A stretch of DNA of 64,000 bases, from positions 375,549,601 through 375,613,600 of the forward strand of contig NC_090319.1 in the NCBI RefSeq assembly GCF_040869045.1, given 5' to 3'. Source of the stretch: Eurosta solidaginis (taxonomy: Eukaryota; Arthropoda; Insecta; Diptera; Tephritidae). Made by a program: the position numbers and the translations under genes. Shown here in pieces: positions 10,218-19,575 of this stretch (position 1 is its first letter; each line of letters opens with the position of its first letter). The notes beneath the pieces are model-generated. The model saw nothing but the letters and a program-made list of their open reading frames with translations, did not search any database and was not told the origin of the DNA.

Positions 10218-11192
10218 AATTAAATTTGCTACAGACCTGTGTTGTTAAGTAATTTTTACTCCACAAAGAAATAAATACAGTTTGAAATGAAGATTTATAC
10301 GGCTATAAAATAAGATTTCTATGAGTAGAATATTGATATTGAAACGAAATTATGTAAATGTTTAAAACATGCCAATTCTGAGTGGATTATATATCTACAT
10401 ATGTATGTATATGTAAAGAGATGATAAATGATTTTATAAAAATGCATACTTTTTGCAACTAATATATAAAAGTATGTTTGTATATAAAACCTATAAAAAT
10501 ATCAAATACTTGTTAAACCAATTGCAAGCATAAAAGCATTGACTGCATTTTTTTAGTATACCAAAAGTAAAAATGTATTCTATTGTTTTAAAGATGCTAT
10601 ATTTCGCTATACAACTTAAGTTATTAGCCAACACACAAGAAATTGCACGCATATACTGTAAAATGTGCAACTTTTTTCTTTAAATGAAATTGTTTGCCTT
10701 ATATATTGAATGTTATTGAACAATCTTACTTTTATTTTTGCTAATATCTACATAAAAAATACGTATTACTTATTAACTTGTTTTGTAAATTACCATTGAA
10801 ATATAAGTTGTACGTTTGCTCTGTATTTTTTTTTTACTAAATAAATTACAAAGAATTACTTATGAAATAATCACATTCTATTTAATATGCTTCTATTGAG
10901 TTTGTATAAATGTATGTGCATAGGTACTATGTACGTATGTATTTACGCCCATAAGTAGTAATTTTCATTCATTGAATTTTAACCGGTATTGTTTACAATT
11001 GAGAACGCGCAGCAATTGTTTATTAGCCAACAAATTTTGCTGCAGCAAATGTTAAGCGCTCTCGCGAGTGTAATACAATGGGGAGTGATGAGTATTCCCA
11101 TTTGGTGCAGGCGCAATAGTAAAGATATTTGATGAGAAGCTTGTATATATAAGCATGTATATTTTGTATATTTGTGCCATACACGCACACAG
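10218..11192 (-). other. AT-rich DNA, possible 3' UTR of the minus-strand exon
   Basis: There is no coding signal or repeat structure. If the terminal exon at 11193-11318 is real, its 3' UTR would extend leftward here. A reversed AATAAA occurs near 10728. This is inference only. Confidence 0.3.
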
Positions 11193-11318
11193 TTATACCC
11201 CCCACGTCGGTCGGTTAAATAAACTGTTTGTAGAGCTAGGACTTTGATTCTTGGCATTATCCTGTGTCTGCTGCTGCCGCTGCAGACGGATAATTTCTTC
11301 AAGCTTACTTATGTGCAC
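11193..11318 (-). CDS. Possible terminal exon of an unrecognised gene
   Basis: On the minus strand, CCGAG is followed by ten T and then CAG, a textbook splice acceptor. An open frame of 41 codons follows, ending in TAA at 11193-11195. The peptide starts VHISKLEEIIRLQRQQQ, has a polar S/N/Q-rich middle, and ends SLFNRPTWGV. The first half has a heptad pattern typical of a short coiled coil. I do not recognise the protein. No upstream exon could be identified to the right; the nearby MITE and repeats may separate it from the rest of the gene. The frame assumes a phase-0 acceptor. The acceptor, clean frame and non-repetitive composition support a real exon, but chance remains possible in a 126-bp frame. 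Confidence 0.42.
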   Translation of the reverse strand: MHISKLEEIIRLQRQQQTQDNAKNQSPSSTNSLFNRPTWGV

Positions 11319-11429
11319 CTGAAAAAAAAAACTCGGCCTCTCAAGAAAATCGACAATTAATAGCTGTTCGGGTTACATACTAGACAGCGCTATCGTTGTC
11401 TTGATTCCGTAATGGCTTGGATTCCGTCT

Positions 11430-11853
11430 TAAGGGCTAGTTAGACTTCCTTAATCCTAACGCCATAGTCGCAACCATAGCCATATCCATAACCATCTCCA
11501 ATGTGATCCATTAATGGTACCTTAACCTAAAAATCGTGAAAATTTCATAAAAATTAAGAGACGCAAAAAATGACCAAACATATTCCACAAAAGATAAGTC
11601 TCTTAGTCATAACGTATCCAAAACAATGAATAAAAACTACAAAAAGTTATTAAATTCGCCAACTCAAATATTTTTAGGTTATGTATTTGGCGTGAAACCA
11701 AAAACCAATTGGTTGGCTATGGTATGGTTCTGGCGTTAGCAATATGGTATTGCACCATTCATCGATTACATTGATTTCCATAAGGCAGGTTTGATCAGCT
11801 GTTTTATCTGGTTATGGTTTTATGGTTATAAGTCACCATTAATTGGCCCTTTA
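11430..11853. mobile_element. Probable MITE with AAGGGCYARTTA ends
   Basis: AAGGGCTAGTTAGAC at the left and TTAATTGGCCCTTT at the right form imperfect short inverted repeats. Repeated CCATAACCATA / GGTTATGGTTTTATGG stretches lie inside each end. There is no ORF, and I see no clear target duplication. Confidence 0.45.
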
Positions 11854-12600
11854 GTTGGAAAGCGGTCATCTTAAAGAATCGCGAAATATGTTGCCTTGAT
11901 TGAGAACGGTAGATCCTTTCACAAAAAAGCGATGCCGCTTACATTCATCGACAAGTTTCTCTTTCTTTAGTACGTAGGGTTTGTGTGTATTCCCTATTTT
12001 GGTGTGTATTTTTAAGTGCCGCCAGTGGAAGTGAGTGCGCTCGGGCACCATTTGTCTATGCTAGACTTTATATTGTAATCTATCAGAAATAAAGGTACTG
12101 ACACTCGTCGTTAGTAATAATTGTGTGCCAGCAATAATAGTCACTGGATGGATTGCAGCCAACGCCATCTAACAGTCAGATCGGTTGCACGAGCAGAAGG
12201 TGTAATGTGAAAAATATAAGTATGGCAGCGCTGTCTTTTAGGCAGGAATCTGGCGATCAGCCAATCAGGTGCTCGATTTGATTCTTGCTTAGCTGACGCA
12301 GCCCTCTGTAGGAAAACATCGGTAACTTATTATAAGAAAGATGTTTAAAAAAAATGTGAAAATATGGCAATGATGGAGACACGAAAAAAAAAGAAGATGG
12401 ATTGCGAATAGAGCACTGAACGCGAACGGATATACATAAAAACCCAACCTTGGCACTATTATTACAAATAAAACCGGAATTATAATATGTACAGCTATAA
12501 GCTTCTCAAATGTTTAAGTAGGGGAGATGCAAGGCAAATGAGCCTGAAGTCATTGGTTGATTCAAGTTTTCCATCTTTGGTAGTAAGATACCGTCAGCCA
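11854..12600. other. Unassigned intergenic DNA
   Basis: Short frames only, none with convincing splice sites or recognisable motifs. There is no repeat structure that I can define. Confidence 0.5.
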
Positions 12601-12875
12601 TCCTTTGCTGTTGTTTTATCGATAAAGACACTCCTCGGAAGGTTTTGGTGAGTGTGGTTGTTGTTGTGTTAGCGAAGGGCTTGGGGAGTGTTATCGATGT
12701 TGATGGTCCTTTGCCGGATGCAAATCCGGTACGTTCCGGAAATAAGCACCATTAAGATGCAAGCCCGACCAACTCGGGAACGATTTGGTATGACCACATG
12801 AAACCTTTTAGGCTATTCCGCCCTTGCGCCCCTGGATCCATTAGGAACTTGGGGTCGTCAGAATCTCGTTGCCGG
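12601..12875 (-). mobile_element. GTTGTTGTAG retroposon, diverged copy
   Basis: GTTGTTGTGTTAGCGAAGGG, CGGGAACGATTT and CCTTTGCCGGATGC identify the family. The tail side is to the left, so the copy is in minus orientation. It is more diverged than the copy at 8111, and part of the tail region (12601-12650) is duplicated. Its 5' part is lost. Confidence 0.75.
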
Positions 12876-12949
12876 ACCTTCGGGGGTGGCTTTACCGTTA
12901 ATACAACAACAACAACATACTAGCCGAACCATCTCGGGAACGCTTTAAT

Positions 12950-13800
12950 ATGACCTCATTCAAACTTATAACCTTATGCCCATGGAGATTGCTGTTGCCT
13001 TCAGGTTTGAAAGGAGCATAAGCATGACGTTGCTGCAGAATAATTGGAATACCGACGATGATGTGCATCATGGGTCTCCAAAAATTTAAAGTGATTGCTC
13101 TTACGCACACGCAATGAGAGCACAATTGTACCATGGAATGCAGACCCTTGATGTAGATAGAGGCATTTGGAGCGGTTTGTATACAGCTTTTCCACGGCAA
13201 ACTTTCCGTGGCACTGCGCGCACTTGTTTTATGCACATAGGTGTGTACTTATCCTGGCTGACACACGGGTCTATATTTGAGCCTTGTAGAGTGCGTACAG
13301 GACAATGAGACTCTGTCTGTCGTCCATCACGACATGCTCGAGTTAGTTTTGTGCTGTTCGATCAAGTGATAGCCAAGTAGTTTGGTATATTTTTTTATGC
13401 TGCAACCTGCTACTGCAAATTTCCATATTTCGAGGCGCGGCGAAGTCAATCACCCTCAACCCGTAGGGAGGGATAAATTTTGCGACTGTTGGTGCAAAGA
13501 CCCCTTACTTGCCCACCCTGGCGGTAGAGTCACCCAGCATGATTTTAATATAATCGTATGTCTATTGTAGTTTCTCATGAAAGGAGTACTTATCCGTTTC
13601 GTTCACATCGTCTATTGATGAATAAGCGCATATGTATAACTAAACGAGATATTGAAAAACATCACCTTAATGCGGATCGCAGCGGGACGCCTGTTTACAG
13701 CTGTGAACGATAGAACTTGGCTCCGTATCACGCGTTTGCTCATATGACCACTGTAGTAGACGGCACAACGCCCAATCGGTTTTCTGCTTAGCCCCTTCCA
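12950..13800 (-). pseudogene. Degenerate LINE endonuclease domain
   Basis: Non-LTR retrotransposons of the RTE/BovB or Jockey type carry an apurinic-like endonuclease that nicks the target. On the minus strand near 13500-13560 the sequence reads IKIMLGDSTARVGK, a decayed LGDFNARVG motif. This is followed by RVIDFAAPRNMEICSS and, after stops, HVVMDDR. These correspond in order to the end of the endonuclease domain. Upstream (13580-13790) VLSFTAVNRRP-like and IRIKVMFFNIS-like fragments match the preceding part. Several in-frame stops and frameshifts make it non-functional. The part 12950-13250 is less certain. Confidence 0.7.
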
Positions 13801-13959
13801 TAGATCTTCCTGTTAATCGAATTGTTGAATAGGTATACTTTGGATGTGTTTAGACGGAGGAAGCGCAGGGTGATAACAGGTGGTCAGATTGTTTATGGGT
13901 TTCTAACCACATCTCTTTTTGTTGTCATTTTTGTATTTATTTTCTAGGCTAAAATGTGG

Positions 13960-14099
13960 AAACTCAAGCAGCAGTAGTCTCGGCTACGAAAGTTCCGAGC
14001 CTAGCGCCGAACCCAGGAATGGTGGGTATGGAATTTAGTCGCCTTTTGCGACAGGCAAGCCTACACTGGGTATATTCAAAGTGCCCCCAACCCGTATCA
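13960..14099 (-). repeat. Fragment related to the 5' part of the GTTGTTGTAG retroposon
   Basis: TTTAGTCGCCTTTTGCGACA and GCAAGCCTACACTGGGTATATTC resemble, in reverse, the GTATGCCTGTCGTAAGAGGCGACTAAA block of the retroposon family. The resemblance is partial. Confidence 0.5.
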
Positions 14100-14624
14100 G
14101 TACCTCACACAAAATTATGAGTGCGCCTCAAAGTATAGTTTACTACTGCGTGACTATATTCCATTCTCCTACCTGTAACAGTCTTTGGACTACTTCTAAG
14201 AGAAGGCCATCTTTACTATAAATGCCAAGATTCGGAGATTTCAGCGAAAGCCTCATAATGCTAAATATGGCAACAATTTTCCACTGAGAGAGCGAAATAC
14301 ATATGTATCTGCTTCATGTCTTCTCTTCGTTCGTTTGATGAGAATTTTGAGGATTGTATTAGGCGATGTGTTATTAGACGAAATCAATCTTACACAAACA
14401 TTTGACGTATATGGTACGCTAACGGTTTATTTTTTGAAAACCTACATATATTTGACTAAAGTTATAAAAAAATGGTATTACTAATACTAATGCATATAAT
14501 ATGTATGTATACAAAAACGTGCGTGGGTGTGTGTGTTATATGGAAAAGTTAAAAGTGCCGGTTTAACTTGTGGAGTGTAGTGAACGACGAGTGGCCATTG
14601 TGAATACTTGTACACATATACATA
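14100..14624. other. Unassigned AT-rich intergenic DNA
   Basis: No gene or repeat structure was recognised. Confidence 0.5.
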
Positions 14625-15421
14625 GGGTGGATGTACCAGTAACCGGACACTTAACTTTTTTTGCCTTTGAACTCTTCTTGGTTACATTTTATAAGTGATA
14701 TTAAACAGCTTAGAATTGTCAAATGACTATTGCTTAATTCTAAATCTAATAAAATCAGCCACTTCGATAGAAAACGTTTTATAACGTTTTCTTTATTCTT
14801 ATTTAATATTTAAAGCAATTAAATAAATAAATACAACAACAAAAAATAAACTTTTGCACATTCTTGCATAGGTACTTAGTATTTAAACATTAAGAAAAAA
14901 AAAACGAAAACATTCTTTCATTTTCAGTTAAAAATATACTTAGATAAAAAAGAAACGCACAAATTTCCAATAAGTAAAAAATTAAAATATAAATATTTCG
15001 TTAATTTCAATACATTTATACATACGTAGTAATTAAACATTACACAAATGACACAGTCAGAGACTGCTTCGCAACATATTTTCACTTACTTTAAACAGTT
15101 ATCACGTATTTTTATCAATTATTTATAGAAAGTAGTCATTTGAAACACGTTTGTCACCAAATTATTAGTAAAAACTCACCTGATAGAATTGAAGTACAAC
15201 TAGCAAAAAAATTGAAAACTAGCACGTCTTAACACTTCGCACACGTAAACTAAAAGTGAAACATCAAAGCTTCTTTTGAAAATAAAGCAAAAGGCAAATT
15301 GCGAAACCGTTATAAATGAGTGGCTTCTTCCAATGAATTTTTCGAATTTTAAAATAAGTCAACGGTTTGCTTATTTCAAACGATTAAAGTGAAAAATGTC
15401 CGGTTACTGGTACATCTACCC
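14625..15421. mobile_element. MITE with GGGTGGATGTACCAGTAACC inverted repeats and TA target duplication
   Basis: The left end GGGTGGATGTACCAGTAACC (14625) and the right end (to 15421) match as inverted repeats over about 25 bp with one mismatch. TA dinucleotides flank both sides. The interior is AT-rich and has no ORF. The TA duplication fits Tc1/mariner-like mobilisation, but the superfamily is not settled. Confidence 0.82.
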
Positions 15422-15842
15422 TATATGGTGAAGATGAAGATAAAAGTGATATACTAGTCCAACATAAATGCATACATACATAAACGATTCTGTTCAATGA
15501 AGGGGAAAAAAGGACTTATTTTATCAAAGAAAATATTAGGGGGACTCATTAAAGCCATAGATGTTAAGTAATGATTAGCTAATGCTAATGATTGCTAATT
15601 AACCTTCATTTGCGAAATTCTCTAATTCATTAAACAATTAGAAAGGTTCACCTAATTCCCATTAGATAATTGAAATTTTTATTCTAATGGTAAATCTAAT
15701 TGCAATTAGTTGCCATTACCAAAAAAAATTGGTTTACTTTTTGTTGTTTTTGCGGTCAGTTTTAATTAAATATTAGTAAGGGTCGTAGGCTAGTTAGACC
15801 TAATTATGTTTGGTGCAAATAAACGCTTTATTTCACCTTCTT

Positions 15843-15884
15843 GCCCAACGTTTCGCTGAATATTCCAGCATCATCAGGGGCTAC
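15843..15884 (-). ncRNA. Hammerhead ribozyme motif (Penelope, left copy)
   Basis: The minus strand reads GCCC-CTGATGA, then a stem-loop GCTG-gaatatt-CAGC, then GAAAC-GTT-GGGC. These are the three conserved boxes of a type I hammerhead: core CUGAUGA, stem II, core GAAA, with GCCC/GGGC forming stem I. Stem III is minimal (AACGTT), as in the dimer-acting hammerheads described for Penelope-like elements. Cleavage would be expected after the GUU triplet. The motif was read by eye and not folded by computer. Confidence 0.8.
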
Positions 15885-16006
15885 ACTATTTATTTTTCAT
15901 AAAAGATAACAAACATTATTGTATATGTATAAACATTCATAACATTTAACATGTAGAACAACCAATTTGACTTACAATAACAATAAACAGTATGAACACT
16001 TAAAGA

Positions 16007-17257
16007 TTAATCATCCGTACCACCTTGCGTGGTAGTTTTGTCAATACTAAAATTATTACTTAAACATAACATGTATGCAGCGCCTATGCAGTCGTAGTCT
16101 TCTTTTTTGTTGATCGTCTTTTCTCTATTTCTCAATATGTGCAAGCTTTCCAATCTGTATCTGGTCAATTCTCTTTTTTCCTTATCAATAATTTTGGTGT
16201 TGTTAAAATCAGCTGTATGGCCACTGCTTATTATGTGTTGGGAGAGCGCAGTGCTTGGCTTTTGTTTTTTCACGTCTGCTTTGTGTTCGGCTATTCGTAT
16301 ACCAAGCTCTCGTTTTGTAGTTCCGATATAAATCTTATCACAGTTTTCGTTCTCTTTTCCATTGCATTCTATTTCGTATATCACATTGTTTTGTTGTAGC
16401 TTGTCTATTGGATCTTTTGTTCTTGTGTAAATTTTGGATAATGTGTTGTTGGATTTGTAGGCTAAGGTGATGTTTTGTTCTTTCAGTATGTTGTGGTCTA
16501 TTGTACTAAGCTTTGGGATATATGTGACGCTGTAATATTTCTTTACTTCTGTTGTTGCATTTTGTGGTTTATTGTGGGGGTTGCTATTTTTCATGATTTC
16601 CTGGTTTATTAGTTCATGTATCAAGTGGTCGGGGTAATTATTATTTTTCAAGATTGTGTGTATTTTTTCTATATTAGTTTCATGGAATTTTTCGTGGCTA
16701 ATCGTCATTATTTTTCGTATCAGATTCTTCGCTGTATTGATTTTATACTTTCTTGGTTGGGAGGATAAAAAATTAATCAGGCGACCAGAAGATGTTGGCT
16801 TCGAGTACCAATTTAAAATAATACTATTGTTGGCTTTGTGTATGCGAACATCTAGAAAAGGGATGCTCTCATTTTCTTCCATTTCTATTGTAAATTGTAG
16901 TTTGTGGTGGTATTTGTTTAGTGTCTCGAGGATTATATTCACGTCTTTGCGTTTCACTATTGCAAAAATGTCGTTTACATATTTGGTGATAAATTTAATG
17001 TCAATACCATGTTGTTGTTTTAGCTCCGAGATGGTGTTGTCAATTAGGTCGTCCATGACAATATCGGCTATTGTTGGTGAGAGCGGATTTCCCATGGGCA
17101 TTCCAAAAGTTTGAGTGTATAGTTTATTATTGCACATGAAATAATTGTTTTCTCTGAGGCAGAAGTCAAGTATTTGTTGGAATTTTGCTTTTGTGATGTT
17201 AGTTGTGTGTTGAATTTTGTCCCATTTTCTCAGAATAATAATGAGAAAATGGGACAA
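16007..17257 (-). CDS. Penelope-like RT (C-terminal part) + GIY-YIG endonuclease, catalytic Asp changed
   Basis: Penelope elements copy themselves with a reverse transcriptase fused to a GIY-YIG nuclease. This 416-codon ORF begins inside the RT. TFGMPMGNPLSPTIADIVMD (about residues 50-69) is the conserved fingers/palm block, and the catalytic box, expected YVDD, reads YVND near residue 92. That loses the first catalytic Asp by a G-to-A change. The linker region follows, and the GIY-YIG domain is seen as VIYEIEC...CDKIYIGTTKREL...RIAEH near residues 295-335. RT motifs upstream of the fingers block are absent, so it is truncated (full Penelope proteins are about twice as long). The first residues run into the palindrome centre and are not native. 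Its partner is the plus-strand copy at 17217. Confidence 0.92.
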   Translation of the reverse strand: MSHFLIIILRKWDKIQHTTNITKAKFQQILDFCLRENNYFMCNNKLYTQTFGMPMGNPLSPTIADIVMDDLIDNTISELKQQHGIDIKFITKYVNDIFAIVKRKDVNIILETLNKYHHKLQFTIEMEENESIPFLDVRIHKANNSIILNWYSKPTSSGRLINFLSSQPRKYKINTAKNLIRKIMTISHEKFHETNIEKIHTILKNNNYPDHLIHELINQEIMKNSNPHNKPQNATTEVKKYYSVTYIPKLSTIDHNILKEQNITLAYKSNNTLSKIYTRTKDPIDKLQQNNVIYEIECNGKENENCDKIYIGTTKRELGIRIAEHKADVKKQKPSTALSQHIISSGHTADFNNTKIIDKEKRELTRYRLESLHILRNREKTINKKEDYDCIGAAYMLCLSNNFSIDKTTTQGGTDD

Positions 17258-18467
17258 AATTCAACACACAACTAACATCACAAAAGCAAAATTCCAACAA
17301 ATACTTGACTTCTGCCTCAGAGAAAACAATTATTTCATGTGCAATAATAAACTATACACTCAAACTTTTGGAATGCCCATGGGAAATCCGCTCTCACCAA
17401 CAATAGCCGATATTGTCATGGACGACCTAATTGACAACACCATCTCGGAGCTAAAACAACAACATGGTATTGACATTAAATTTATCACCAAATATGTAGA
17501 CGACATTTTTGCAATAGTGAAACGCAAAGACGTGAATATAATCCTCGAGACACTAAACAAATACCACCACAAACTACAATTTACAATAGAAATGGAAGAA
17601 AATGAGAGCATCCCTTTTCTAGATGTTCGCATACACAAAGCCAACAATAGTATTATTTTAAATTGGTACTCGAAGCCAACATCTTCTGGTCGCCTGATTA
17701 ATTTTTTATCCTCCCAACCAAGAAAGTATAAAATCAATACAGCGAAGAATCTGATACGAAAAATAATGACGATTAGCCACGAAAAATTCCATGAAACTAA
17801 TATAGAAAAAATACACACAATCTTGAAAAATAATAATTACCCCGACCACTTGATACATGAACTAATAAACCAGGAAATCATGAAAAATAGCAACCCCCAC
17901 AATAAACCACAAAATGCAACAACAGAAGTAAAGAAATATTACAGCGTCACATATATCCCAAAGCTTAGTACAATAGACCACAACATACTGAAAGAACAAA
18001 ACATCACCTTAGCCTACAAATCCAACAACACATTATCCAAAATTTACACAAGAACAAAAGATCCAATAGACAAGCTACAACAAAACAATGTGATATACAA
18101 AATAGAATGCAATGGAAAAGAGAACGAAAACTGTGATAAGATTTATATCGGAACTACAAAACGAGAGCTTGGTATACGAATAGCCGAACACAAAGCAGAC
18201 GTGAAAAAACAAAAGCCAAGCACTGCGCTCTCCCAACACATAATAAGCAGTGGCCATACAGCTGATTTTAACAACACCAAAATTATTGATAAGGAAAAAA
18301 GAGAATTGACCAGATACAGATTGGAAAGCTTGCACATATTGAGAAATAGAGAAAAGACGATCAACAAAAAAGAAGACTACGACTGCATAGGCGCTGCATA
18401 CATGTTATGTTTAAGTAATAATTTTAGTATTGACAAAACTACCACGCAAGGTGGTACGGATGATTAA
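17217..18467 (+). CDS. Penelope-like RT (C-terminal part) + GIY-YIG endonuclease, catalytic box intact
   Basis: This ORF is the mirror copy of 16007-17257 and also has 416 codons. It keeps the catalytic YVDD box and has VIYKIEC where the partner has VIYEIEC. Other differences are confined to the first residues at the palindrome centre. Domains in order are RT fingers/palm (TFGMPMGNPLSP), YVDDIF, a linker, and GIY-YIG (KIYIGTTKRELGIRIAEH). It ends in DKTTTQGGTDD. The N-terminal RT blocks are missing, so despite the clean frame it should not be active alone. The 3' flank holds a hammerhead motif at 18590-18631. Confidence 0.92.
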   Translation: MSHFLRIIMRKWDKIQHTTNITKAKFQQILDFCLRENNYFMCNNKLYTQTFGMPMGNPLSPTIADIVMDDLIDNTISELKQQHGIDIKFITKYVDDIFAIVKRKDVNIILETLNKYHHKLQFTIEMEENESIPFLDVRIHKANNSIILNWYSKPTSSGRLINFLSSQPRKYKINTAKNLIRKIMTISHEKFHETNIEKIHTILKNNNYPDHLIHELINQEIMKNSNPHNKPQNATTEVKKYYSVTYIPKLSTIDHNILKEQNITLAYKSNNTLSKIYTRTKDPIDKLQQNNVIYKIECNGKENENCDKIYIGTTKRELGIRIAEHKADVKKQKPSTALSQHIISSGHTADFNNTKIIDKEKRELTRYRLESLHILRNREKTINKKEDYDCIGAAYMLCLSNNFSIDKTTTQGGTDD

Positions 18468-18589
18468 TCTTTAAGTGTTCATACTGTTTATTGTTATTGT
18501 AAGTCAAATTGGTTGTTCTACATGTTAAATGTTATGAATGTTTATACATATACAATAATGTTTGTTATCTTTTATGAAAAATAAATAGT

Positions 18590-18631
18590 GTAGCCCCTGA
18601 TGATGCTGGAATATTCAGCGAAACGTTGGGC
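18590..18631 (+). ncRNA. Hammerhead ribozyme motif (Penelope, right copy)
   Basis: This is the same 42-nt motif as the left copy in plus orientation: GTAGCCC, CTGATGA, a GCTG/CAGC stem-loop, GAAAC, GTTGGGC. It lies after the ORF stop and about 70 bp before the outer end of the element. In Penelope elements such motifs process the transcript and sit in the terminal repeats. The core is intact. Confidence 0.8.
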
Positions 18632-19090
18632 AAGAAGGTGAAATAAAGCGTTTATTTGCACCAAACATAATTAGGTCTAACTAGCCTACGACCCTTACTA
18701 ATATAAAATTGGTTTACCTTTACAAATAGAAATCTAATTGACTTCTGCTAATGCAATTAGATATTCAATTAGCTTAAATTAGAATCAATTATTTTGATAA
18801 AAATAAATTTTTTTCAAAGAATTATTGAAGTGAACGAATAATGATGTAAATAAATATAAATAATTGATTCTAATTCGAGCTAATTGAATATCTAATTGCA
18901 TTAGCAGAAGTCAATTAGATTTCTAATTGTAAAGGTAAACCAATTTTTTTTGCTAATGGCAACTAATTGCAATTAGATTTACCATTAGAATAAAAATTTC
19001 AATTATCTAATGGGAATTAGGTGAACCTTTCTAATTGTTTAATGAATTAGAGAATATAAACCAATTGCATCAATTGCTAATTCTAATTGA

Positions 19091-19520
19091 AATTTAACAT
19101 GTATGATTAAAGCATACAAATTTTTAAGGTGTAAAATTATATCTATTTACACACGCTGTTATATGAAAGCACCTAGTAATATTCTTGATAAATTTAATTT
19201 TCGATCAGCTGTATTATTGCCAAAAAAATCTTTAATTGTTATACAAATTAAAAAATGCCTAGATTAAGTGAAAAATCAAAATTAAAACATCTTTACTAAG
19301 AAATTCTTGTAAATGGCTTGCTGATGTTGGAGATTTCTGATGAAAAGGACGGCAATTATGTTTGAAAGGTTGCATTCCTTTGAGTTTACCGCGTTTACAC
19401 CATGAAATGTGCTCGTAAATTTATACAAATTGTGTAAATGATTTTTCATACAAAATTTGACAGTTCGTTTATGCACTAGATAAATTTATATGTTTACACA
19501 CTTTATAAGGCATTATAAGG
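19091..19520. other. Unassigned AT-rich DNA within the outer TA element
   Basis: No repeats or exons were recognised. A short minus-strand frame at 19282-19476 has no recognisable motif and is probably chance. Confidence 0.5.
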
Positions 19521-19575
19521 TTAAATGAGTCCCCCTATTGTGTGTGTGGCGCTTGTAATATAAGTATGTACTATA

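Larger units (their letters stand above)
15771..18704. mobile_element. Head-to-head inverted pair of 5'-truncated Penelope-like elements
   Basis: The two arms, about 15771-17232 (minus) and 17242-18704 (plus), are nearly identical inverse complements. They meet at a 9-bp spacer in the middle of TCTCAGAATAATAATGAGA. Each arm has the same 416-codon ORF (C-terminal RT plus GIY-YIG endonuclease), a 3' UTR, a hammerhead-like motif and an end sequence CTAGCCTACGACCCTTACTA. Both copies lack the N-terminal RT part at exactly the same point. The pair looks young because the arms differ by very few bases. Confidence 0.93.
15574..19090. mobile_element. AATTAG-rich foldback element split by Penelope pair
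   Basis: The arm 15620-15735 is almost perfectly inverse-complementary to 18936-19053 (shared AACAATTAGAAAGGTTCACC and CTAATTGCAATTAGTTGCCA). The right side holds a second palindrome (about 18711-18950). AATTAG/CTAATT recurs throughout. The Penelope insertion sits next to the inner end of the left arm. It is non-coding. Confidence 0.7.
15539..19535. mobile_element. TA-flanked element with GGGGGACTCATT ends, host of nested insertions
   Basis: GGGGGACTCATTAAAGCC at 15539 and its near inverse complement ending at 19535 form short terminal inverted repeats, each followed outward by TA. Inside lies the AATTAG foldback with the Penelope pair nested within it. The right internal part (19091-19520) is unassigned AT-rich DNA. 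Without the inner insertions the element would be only some hundreds of base pairs. Confidence 0.65.

Noticed and set aside
16107..18367. Frames antisense to the Penelope ORFs (74-152 codons, hydrophobic)
   Set aside because: Shadow frames. They occur identically in both arms because the sense ORFs are identical.
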